From Aralia elata (lineage: Eukaryota > Streptophyta > Magnoliopsida > Apiales > Araliaceae), in contig CM068377.1 in NCBI GenBank assembly GCA_034770075.1, positions 58,522,275 to 58,586,274 on the forward strand: a DNA stretch of 64,000 bases, read 5' to 3'. Position numbers and translations under genes: made by a program. Positions 35,317 through 43,673 of this stretch are shown in pieces. The notes under the pieces were generated by a model, which did not search any database, was not told where the DNA came from, and saw nothing but the letters and a program-made list of their open reading frames with translations. The stretch's first letter is position 1, and the number at the start of each line of letters is the position of its first letter.

Positions 35317-35339
35317 TGTTTCTGGGTTACCCAGAAACA
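35317..35339. repeat. Perfect 11-bp-arm palindrome tgtttctgggt in D LTR 1
   Basis: The arms 35317-35327 and 35329-35339 share the core tttctgggttacccagaaa with the palindrome at 35093-35123, so the two probably arose by duplication. Present in all three D LTRs. Confidence 0.9.
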
Positions 35340-35820
35340 GTCTATCAGGGTTGGTCAATGGGTTTTGACCATCAATAACTTTCATCCTAGAGATAATTTA
35401 ACCATGCTACAAGTCGGGCCTTAAAGCTAACATGGCATAGTACTGATTCAAACTTTAAAACACATCAAACAAACATTTTAAGCCGATCAAAAGCTCTGAC
35501 AAAGTAGCTTGTCAGACTGTTCTTGACTGCCAAGAACAGTTTGCTATTTTGGCTTGATTTTCATACCTAGATGTTATGTAAACATGTTTTTGACCGCCCA
35601 GATCACTTATTAACACATTAACAAGTATTCCTAAACATCTAAAACACAAAAATTTTCCAGGCTTGAAGATCAAACATAAATTAGGGTTTTGTGCACCTTT
35701 TTCTTCAAATTTTGATTTCTGGCTTCTGATTCTGAGCTTGTGATTGCTAGGGTTTGTTTAGGCTGGTTATGAGAGTGTATAGGCTTTGAAATTTCGTGCT
35801 TAGCTGACCAGCATCTCATT

Positions 35821-35830
35821 CTATTTATAG
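35821..35830 (-). promoter_or_regulatory. TATA box of D LTR 1
   Basis: The minus strand reads CTATAAATAG, about 885 bp into the LTR. Transcription would start some 30 bp on, near 35790. Identical copies are at 55530-55539 and 63938-63947. Confidence 0.65.
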
Positions 35831-36120
35831 GATGGGAAATTAGGGTTTCCTAAACTAATTTCCAAACTTTGCTCCCAAAAATATCTAACTTCTAACTTGT
35901 GCTGCTTGTAATCTGGTGTGACTCACCTACTTAAGCTAGATATTTATAAATATCTGATTTTGTGTTCCTATCTTCTTTTAATTGGTTTAAAAATTTGATT
36001 TTTGATTTATTTACTTACTAATTAAATTTGATTTTTGTTAATCATGATTAGGATGTTAATTTAGGATTAGTAATATCCTAATTATGTTTATATAACATAA
36101 TTATGGTTTTAGATTTCATA

Positions 36121-36365
36121 AATTAGGGTTATTAAACCAAATTAGGGTTTTAGGGTTTCTAATTAGGGTTTAGGGTTTTTAATCCTACAATTAGGGTTTC
36201 AATCTTTCGTTTAGGGTTTAATTTAATCTTAATGATTCATAATTAATATTATGATTCATTATTTAAATCTTAATTATATTAATTAAGATTATTGTACAAT
36301 ACTTAAGGTTTTAATTGATCAATTCGAACAATTATCACCAATTAGGGTTTTCAAATTAGGGTTTC
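36121..36365 (-). promoter_or_regulatory. Telo-box cluster (AAACCCTA) in U3 of D LTR 1
   Basis: The minus strand carries about eight AAACCCT words, most as AAACCCTAATT, and one pair of exact plant telomere units (AAACCCTAAACCCTAA) near 36159-36176. They lie roughly 300-540 bp upstream of the TATA box; a further one is just above it at about 35841. LTR 2 has the same cluster at about 55832-56076. Confidence 0.75.
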
Positions 36366-36711
36366 TATTTTAGTTTATCATTTCAAACCCTATTTAACTT
36401 ATTTTAGAATTTTATCAATTAATATAATATTATATTAATGTTGAAGCACGACAAAGCACTTTGTCAATTCCAAGTACGACACAGCAGCTTACAAAAATAA
36501 TTTACCGAAACGCTTCTCGGTGAATTTACCGGAAGCACGACAAATCATTTTGTCCGATTAAGCACGACACAGCTACTTGGCGAAAAATTTTTATTTGACC
36601 TAATTGTTTAATAAAATACACAATCACATAATACCAAGTCAGAACAAGAAATTTCCTTTATTAAACACATAATTTACATATACAGATCTTATTAGGGTTC
36701 GGAATATTACA

Positions 36712-36728
36712 TTCACCCCCACTAATAA
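36712..36728 (-). promoter_or_regulatory. Polypurine tract of D unit 1
   Basis: The minus strand reads TTATTAGTGGGGGTGAA directly before TGTAATATTCC. It is less purine-pure than the tracts of B and C. Unit 2 has the same sequence at 56423-56439. Confidence 0.75.
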
Positions 36729-36758
36729 GAATTTCGTCCTCGAAATTTACAGTGCAGT

Positions 36759-39700
36759 CTATGAAAATAAATGTGGGTAGTTATCTCGCATTTTACTCTC
36801 GAGCTCCCACGTAGCTTCCTCGATATTTTGATTTCTCCAGATAACCTTAACTGAAGGTATCTTTTTATTTCGCAAAATTTGTTTCTTTCCTATCCACAAT
36901 TTCAATAGGAATTTCTTCATACGATAAATCCTTCTCGATTTGAATGGGCTCATAATCAATAACGTGTTTATAATCAGGTTTGTACGGTCGTAACACGGAC
37001 ACATGAAACACGTTATGAATATGTTCTAGTTCAGGAGGTAGGGCTACCTCATAGGCTACCTCACCTATCTTTCTCAATATTTGAAATGGCCCAATAAATC
37101 TCGGACTCAATTTGCCTTTCTTGCCGAAACGTATTTTTCCTTTCCACGGAGATACTTTTAAGAATACGTGACTACCGACTTCGAAATCTTGTAACTTCCT
37201 GTGTTGATCAGCATATTTCTTCTGTCGATCTTGTGACGCTTGTAATCTTCCCCGTATAATTCGAACTACCTCCGCGGTTTGTTGCACTATTTCAGGTCCT
37301 AACATTTGTCGTTCTCCGACCTCGTCCCAACATAAAGGCGTTCTACATTTTCTTCCATACAAGGCTTCAAAAGGTGGCATCCCTATGCTGGCATGGTAAC
37401 TATTGTTATATGCAAATTCTACCAAAGGTAATTGATCTTCCCAGCTTCCCTTGAAATCCATGATGCAAGAACGCAACATGTCTTCCAATGTTTGAATGGT
37501 TCTCTCACTCTGACCGTCAGTTTGTGGATGGTATGCTGTACTTAGTCTCAACTGAGTTCCTAAATTTTTCTGGAGACTTGTCCAAAAATTTGAAGTAAAT
37601 CGTGGATCTCTGTCTGATACTATAGAAACAGGGACTCCATGTCTAGAAATAATTTCATTGATGTAAAGTCTGGCTAATTGGTCTAGACTGAAGTTGATTT
37701 TGATGGGTAGGAAATGAGCTGATTTGGTAAGACGATCTACAATTACCCAAATGGCATTGTGACCTTTCTGTGTGGTTGGAAGGCCAACTACAAAATCCAT
37801 GGTAATATGCTCCCATTTCCACTCAGGAATTTCTAAGGGTTGTAATAATCCACTTGGTTTCTGATGTTCAGCTTTAACCCTTTGACACGTTAAACATTTG
37901 CTTACCCATTCTGCTACTTCTCTTTTCATGTTAGACCACCAAAAATGTTGGTTTAGGTCTTTATACATTTTTGTACTCCCTGGATGTACAGCGAATTTAG
38001 AATTATGGGCTTCATTCAGTATTTCGTCTTTTAACTCTTGTACTGAAGGTACCCAAATTCTATTTTCGTATCTTAGTACTCCATCCTTATCCATTCTAAA
38101 CTTAACATGCTTTTCATGAGTCATTTCTGCCTTATACTTCTGACATTCTGCATCCGTTTCCTGTAGTCCTTTGACTTTATCCAATAAAGTCGAACTACCC
38201 TCCATGACAAATAACTTCTGGGTAGAGTTAACTGGAACTCTCACCTCAATCTCAAGTTTGTCAAACTCTTTTATCAGTACCTCGTTATTAGTCATCACAT
38301 TCAATTTCTCCTGGTTCTTCCTACTTAATGCGTCTGCTACGACGTTGGCTTTCCCTGGATGATATAAGATCTCACAATCAAAATCTTTTATCAACTCTAG
38401 CCATCTCCTTTGCCTCATATTTAACTCCTTCTGTGTGAAAATATATTTTAGACTCTTGTGATCTGTGTATATTTCACACTTCTCTCCGTACAAGTAATGC
38501 CTCCAAATTTTCAAGGCGAATACTACGGCGGCTAACTCAAGATCATGCGTAGGATACCTCTTCTCATAATCTTTGAGTTGTCTTAATGCATATGCAATCA
38601 CCTTCCCATGTTGCATTAACACACATCCTAATCCCTTGTGTGATGCATCACTATAAACAACGAGGCCTCCTGTATCATCTGGTAAAGATAACACTGGTGC
38701 CATACTTAATCGCTTCTTCAACTCTTGGAAGCTTTCTTCAGATTTGTCTATCCAGACGTACTTTTACCGTCTTTTGAGTCAAATTGGTTAGCGGGGTCGC
38801 TCTCTTTGAAAAATCTTGTATAAAACGCCGATAATACCCTGCTAAACAGAGAAAACTTCTTACTTCTGTTGGAGTTGTTGGTTGTTCCCAATTCACAACC
38901 GCTTCTATCTTGGATGGATCTACCACTATTCCATTCTTATCAATTACATGACCTAAGAATTGGACTCGTTCCAACCAGAATTCACATTTGGAAAACTTTG
39001 CATAAAGTTGTTCCTTGCGTAATATCTCCAATACGCTTCTTAAGTGTTCAGCATGCTCCTCTTTTGTTCTCGAGTATACTAAAATATCATCGATGAACAC
39101 TACGACAAATTTGTCCAAGCATGGTTTAAACACTCGGTTCATCAAGTCCATGAATGCTGCCGGCGCATTTGTTAATCCAAAAGACATCACAAGAAACTCA
39201 TAATGTCCGTAGCGTGTCCTAAACGCTGTCTTCGGCACATCTTCTTTTCTTACCTTTAATTGATGATAACCCGATCGTAAGTCGATCTTCGAAAAGTATT
39301 CGGCCCCTTTCAACTGGTCAAACAAATCATCAATTCGTGGTAAAGGATATTTGTTCTTTATTATTAACTTCTTTAATTCTCTATAATCAATACACAACCT
39401 TAATGTTCCATCCTTCTTCTTTACAAACAACATCGGTGCTCCCCAAGGTGAAACACTTGGTTGTATGTACTTTTTGTCTAAGAGTTCTTGTAACTACACA
39501 AGTAACTCCTTCAACTCTACAGGTGCCCTTCTGTACGGTGCCTTGGAAACTGGTGCCGTACCCGGCGCTAGATCAATAACAAATTCGATCTCCCTGTCCG
39601 GAGGTAAAACGGGTAAGTCATCTGGAAATACATCCGGAAATTCTCTATCTCAGGTATTTGTTCTAGTTTTACTCCTTCTTTTCGAGTATCTACTATATAT

Positions 39701-40040
39701 GCCAAATAGCCTGTACAACCCTTCCTAAGCAATCTCTCTGCCTGCATTACTGTCAAACATCGAGATCGTTTAGGGGAACAACCACCGTTGAACCCCACCT
39801 TTGACTTCGACACCGTCAATAGGTTTACACGCTTTCGATGGTAGTCAATCATTGTATTATGATTAACCAACCTATCCCTGCCTAAGATTATATCGAATTC
39901 CCCTAGCTGCATAGGAATGAGGTTCATAAGAAACTTATGTCTCTTAATTTCTATATTATAATTTCTATATGGTTTTACCGGGAATTATCTCTTTATTAGC
40001 AATTTTTTACGTTTACAAGGTATATCTAAATTTATTAACT
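36759..40040 (-). pseudogene. pol: Protease fragment, RT, RNase H, integrase and chromodomain of D unit 1 (broken)
   Basis: Minus order: protease C-terminal part (ANKEIIPG, then LIPMQLGEFDIILGRDRL, 39927 on) without its DSG active site; a frameshift near 39655; RT with SKIDLRSGYH, FIDDILVYS and a TAG at 39494-39496 ahead of the RT core; a +1 frameshift at about 38762-38765 at the RT-RNase H border; RNase H with VVYSDAS, THDLELAA and YTDHKS; integrase with H-H-C-C (VSKCLTCQRV), the D, D and E residues (TMDF, VSDRDPRF, DGQSERT); GPF module and chromodomain. Private to this unit is one extra T at about 36882-36884 that shifts the frame within the chromodomain tail. Gag is absent. Related to the pol of B and C; it could not make a working polyprotein. 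Confidence 0.9.
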
Positions 40041-40312
40041 GTTGGGTTTACTACTCTATTTTCTGCCTCTACTAATGTCTATGCTCTTCCTTCAAGCGGC
40101 GTTAAGTTATATAAGTAAGAAAATTAGTATAATTACAAGTATGGAATGCACATAATGTTCAAACATAATTTGTATATTCATACAGAAGGTTTACATATTC
40201 GGCTAGTAGTTTATATAAGTACTACTAGCATTCCCAAACCAGTTTCGCAAAAACTTGGGTAAAGTAGTTTAGATACTACTATTTACATACACACTTTAGT
40301 GACCAGATTTAT
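40041..40312 (-). other. Deletion scar where gag is missing, D unit 1
   Basis: Only about 270 bp separate the leader ORF from the protease remnant, whereas gag with its zinc knuckles takes about 1.5 kb in B and C. I see no Gag core or CCHC motif. Just before the protease part a short stretch reads TLVEAENRVVNP. Unit 2 is the same at about 59752-60023. Confidence 0.7.
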
Positions 40313-40888
40313 CTAAAGCTTAATCTTACGATACTCATCACACAACATACTTGATACCACCCACCTATTAATGTCGTATCCAGTCTTTCCATTCTCTACG
40401 GGATAATCCGCTACTCGCTTATCCAGATCCACAAGTGTTTCACGAAATTCTTTATTAGTCATATCAAGCCTTGCTTGGATTTGATATCTTTCTCTTTCCT
40501 TTCTTGACAACAGTGCCTGAAGTCGGATATTCAATCGTCCTTCATTCTCCAACCTTTCTTCCACATATGATACCCTATTGTTCAAGGTATGTATTTCTAT
40601 CTGGGCTTGTTCTAGTAGGTTTTCCTCCTCTGGGTTTCCTTCTTCTAATTCTTCTACAAATTGATTTTGAACTTCTGATATATCCCTCCATATTATTGGT
40701 TCTTCCTCATCTTCTCCTTCGTCTATAATCTGAACCTCTGTAGCGTCCTCATTAGGTTCTGTCGCCTCGGCGTCATGGAATTCCAAGTTATTTTGAACTT
40801 CTTGTCCTTCAGGATCACTGTCCTGCTCAAGCTCTATCACCTGTGAACCTATCTCCCTTGAACTATCTTCCCAATCTGGGTCTGCCAT
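40313..40888 (-). CDS. Leader ORF of D unit 1: acidic coiled-coil protein, function unknown
   Basis: 191 codons from the ATG at 40888 (MADPDWEDSSREIGSQ); an upstream in-frame ATG at 40930 would add 14 residues. I prefer 40888 because acidic composition starts there, but this is a judgement. Residues 15-95 are very acidic (DEGEDEEEPI, EELEEGNPEEEN). Residues 95-165 are heptad-rich and helix-prone (LLEQAQIEIHTLNNRVSYVEERLENE; LDMTNKEFRETLVDLDKRV). The tail is GYDINRWVVSSMLCDEYRKIKL. No Gag core, zinc knuckle, signal peptide or membrane segment. It lies between PBS and the lost gag, as does the related ORF of B. It is intact and identical in both D units although pol is broken several times. Possible roles (RNA or particle partner, silencing interference) are guesses. 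Confidence 0.7.
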   Translation of the reverse strand: MADPDWEDSSREIGSQVIELEQDSDPEGQEVQNNLEFHDAEATEPNEDATEVQIIDEGEDEEEPIIWRDISEVQNQFVEELEEGNPEEENLLEQAQIEIHTLNNRVSYVEERLENEGRLNIRLQALLSRKERERYQIQARLDMTNKEFRETLVDLDKRVADYPVENGKTGYDINRWVVSSMLCDEYRKIKL

Positions 40889-41038
40889 CCTACAAAAGAA
40901 TTTTACTTGTTTAGCATTATGATGAAGCAAGTTTACACAAAATATAAGGCTTTTAAGGTTATCTTATGTGTATTAAGTATTTTACGGACTCAAAAGATTA
41001 TATCCTAAGGTATTTCCCAACTACCTTAGAGCTATAAT

Positions 41039-41055
41039 CTACGGCTCTGATACCA
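41039..41055 (-). promoter_or_regulatory. Primer-binding site of D unit 1 (initiator tRNA-Met type)
   Basis: The minus strand reads TGGTATCAGAGCCGTAG three bases inside the LTR end GCGTCACA. The first 12 bases are the usual plant initiator-Met PBS. Unit 2: 60750-60766. Confidence 0.88.
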
Positions 41056-41247
41056 TCTTGTGACGCCCCCAAATCTCTACACTCCCCTGTAGCAGATCTG
41101 GTGCTCACGTGGAACTATACAACTATAAATATTCAATAAAATATGACTTCTATCTATCCAAGGTTCACAGTATCCCATAACAGATAATAATTCTCGTCAG
41201 AACGTTATCCGTGTTTGGATACCCTCACTTGGATGTACAGATTCATA

Positions 41248-41250
41248 TCT
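41248..41250. repeat. Left target-site duplication (tct) of the CACTA
   Basis: tct here and at 52548-52550 flank the element. The empty site in LTR 1 (32844-32846) and LTR 3 (60959-60961) has one tct. A 3-bp duplication is the rule for CACTA elements. Confidence 0.95.
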
Positions 41251-41278
41251 CACTACAAAAAAATGGGGCTTCAGCAAC
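41251..41278 (+). repeat. Left terminal inverted repeat of the CACTA
   Basis: Begins cactacaaaaaaatgggg and pairs with 52520-52547 with about three mismatches over 28 bases. Confidence 0.93.
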
Positions 41279-42062
41279 AACCGATTTTTGTTGCTAAAGG
41301 TTTCTAATTTCGTTGCAAAAGGGTTTTGGCAACGACTTTACTGTCGTTGCGTCCGTCGTTGCGCAATGAGCGTTGCTAATTGTTACGCAACGAACGTATT
41401 TTCTTCGTTGCCAAAAGTAATACATTTTGCAACGAAAGTTGGCTTTTGTACAGAGGTCTCGATCCTTTGGCAACGAAATGTATTGTTGCCGAATAATTAA
41501 ATTTTCGTTGTTAAAAAATACTTTTCGTTGCAAAAGCCTGCTAATTGGCAACGAAATGAACTTTTTATTTTTGCAACAACCATGCATTTTCGTTGCACTT
41601 GACACCATTTTGCAACGACATGTTTCGTTGAGGTAAATTATGAAAATTGTTGCCTAAGCTTGCTTTCGTTGCGGAATGTAAATTTTTTAGCAACGATTTT
41701 CGTTGCTGATTATACTATTTGGCAACGACATTATGCTGAATCAGCAACGAAAATATTTGTTGCTTGTTATTTTTCAATAGCAACAAAAGGCGTCGATTAG
41801 CAACGACATTATATGTTGTCGTTTCTTTATATGTGCAACGAAAGTTGATATGATTTGCAACGATAAAAAATGTTGCCTTTTATTTTAGTATTAGCAACAA
41901 TATCATCTCCGTTGTTATTAGGTTAATTTTTCGTTGCCACATATTATAGTTTTAATGCCATTAGCAACGAAAATTTGTTGCTAAATGTATAAAAAATTGT
42001 TGCTATATTAATACTTGTTCAATGCTTTGGTAACGAATTATATTGTTGCCAAATCAAAATTT
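41270..42062. repeat. Left subterminal repeat zone of the CACTA
   Basis: GCAACGA and its complement TCGTTGC, with variants such as gcaacaa and tgttgc, recur every 15-40 bp. Such arrays are the binding sites of the TnpA-type protein in characterised CACTA elements. One short palindromic pair (cgttgc...gcaacg) is formed by most neighbours. Confidence 0.88.
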
Positions 42063-42851
42063 GACATTCTTTTTGTGTACCTGGCTGGCTCAATGTCCCC
42101 ATTGTAAATAATGGCAAAAATACAAAAAACTAAAATATTATTAACTTAATAAAATCATTCACTACATAATCATTCATTATCTTTACAATTAACCATCTAA
42201 AGCTACCACAGTTCTTCAATCAAAGTATATATCTACATATATAGAGAGAGTACACTTCATAATTTCGTCCCTTGTCTACCGTAAACGTAGCACGAAAATT
42301 TGATACCCGGTATTGTAAGGCAGGTCGTAGAAGCAGTCTTCCTGCACATATTTAAAAATAATAGCAAGTCAGAAAAATGAAGCAAATAGGTCACCAGAGG
42401 CACTTAATGCCAAAATCAAAGACAATAGAGTTGCTACGTGGTACAAATGTACACCGTATTGCTCATAAGCAGAAAAGGACAAATAGGCAATCACAATATC
42501 TTTTGCTACAAATCCAAATAGAAAAAGAACCTTCAGTGCGACTATATGATTGCTCTGTTACAAGAAAAAATTGGAATCTTAATCGGCCATTTCATGAATT
42601 AATTTCAGCAAGCATAGTGGTAAACATATTTTCTGTTACAAGACTTGTAGATTATTATTATATGTTGACCTCAAGTCAGAATTCAGTCACATTCAACAAC
42701 CACAAGCATCACACAATCTTAAATACCATCACACAATCTTAAATAACAATGTTTAGATTTCTATACAGAAAGGACAACAATCTTAATACTACTCCTATGA
42801 TTGTTCAATTACTTCAGATTATTGAATGTGAATAATTAGAGGCAGACAAAC
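42063..42851. other. CACTA interior left of the captured exons
   Basis: About 790 bp. A plus-strand frame of 121 codons (42377-42742) lacks recognisable features. On minus, 42250-42345 could be a terminal exon of a transcript running on from the captured gene, but I do not see AAA-ATPase coding sequence there. Confidence 0.5.
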
Positions 42852-43673
42852 CTTGGGAACTTCAGTTTGAGCTTCCAGTTTTAAGGTATCTTTTCTCACA
42901 GGTTTACCTTCCTGGAATAGACTCAATCCACAGGATAAACTGTTTCATGTTCAACACAAGAAGTTAGAAAAATTTAAACGGTGAGGTAACCATCAGATAA
43001 TATATTGAATTGACCTTGCAGATGAAATAACAAGTTTTCCATTTCTATACTCAAGATCCTTTGTATTCATCAAGTGATAGGAGATTGCAGACACCACAAT
43101 TTCTTCAATATATCTACTAAGAATCATCGTGTCTGCTGAGCATATTGAGTCCAGATCATCACAATCAAGGTCATTAGCTGCAAGTACTTCAATGATGTGG
43201 TTTCTGGTATCCTGATACTAGATCATCTTCATATCCTCCTCCAATTGAGCCTTCCAACTGACAAGATGGGTTTCATCCTCAGGTGGTCTGATTTCAATAT
43301 TGTATAGGAATACAGAATTAAGCCTTTCATCTACTTCTCTGTAGTCATCGCCCGGGTCCACAATTTTTGAACCGAGGATCAGCACTGGTCCAGTTAATTT
43401 TTTCAACTTTTTCTGGAACAAGATGTATATTCTTTGTGATCTACATAGGAGCTTGTCAGCATCCCTAAGATAAAGCTCAATAGGACTGGTTTTCGATATT
43501 GAAACAAGAACCTGTAAGAGGTCACAGTTGTTATATTGCATAAAAGCCTATACAAAATCGTACACTGGAATGATAAGCTGACATCTACGATGGAGGGAGA
43601 TAAGTGACCTTGTATAGCGTCTCTATAAAAAGCTTTTCATCAAAGGACAAGCTACTAGTACGCTTAAGAGGAG
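42852..43673 (-). pseudogene. Captured fragment of a plant AAA-type ATPase gene, three exons, one stop
   Basis: Three exons with intron borders kept: exon 1 43673-43609 (65 nt), exon 2 43511-43015 (497 nt), exon 3 42939-42852 (88 nt). Acceptors read TTTCAG, TTACAG and AAACAG; donors are AAG/GT, AG/GT and AAG/GT, and reading phase is continuous across both introns. Encoded words: KRTSSLSFDEKLFIETLYK; VLVSISKTSPIELYLRDADK; LTGPVLILGSKI; EIRPPEDETHLVSWKAQLEE; EVLAANDLDCDDLDSIC; YIEEIVVSAISYHLMNTKD; LSLFQEGKPVRKDTLKLEAQ. These match the region upstream of the AAA core in a plant P-loop ATPase family (Arabidopsis At4g28000/At5g52882/DAA1-like; family-level recall). The Walker motifs lie further downstream and are not present. 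A TAG at 43218-43220 replaces a Gln codon. Not a functional gene. Confidence 0.85.

Larger units (their letters stand above)
32655..36711 (-). repeat. LTR 1 of the D array, 4057 bp
   Basis: Minus-strand start TGTAATATTCCG next to the PPT, and end GGGGGCGTCACA. It holds, along the minus strand, a telo-box cluster, a TATA box, several perfect palindromes, an AT-rich repeat zone and a conserved 3' half. The CACTA insertion site is empty here (tct at 32844-32846). Confidence 0.92.

Noticed and set aside
36121..36365. Interstitial telomere or chromosome fusion point
   Set aside because: The TTTAGGG words are few, mostly spaced by aatt, and recur in another LTR copy; they are part of the LTR.
37898..39728. 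Plus-strand ORFs opposite D pol (also 57608-59439, 29961-31161, 15467-15793)
   Set aside because: They are antisense shadows of the pol coding sequence.
43218..43541. A free-standing 107-residue gene starting at the Met at 43541
   Set aside because: The first 10 residues are intron sequence before the acceptor TTACAG; the true exon starts at 43511 and reads on past the stop into related coding sequence.
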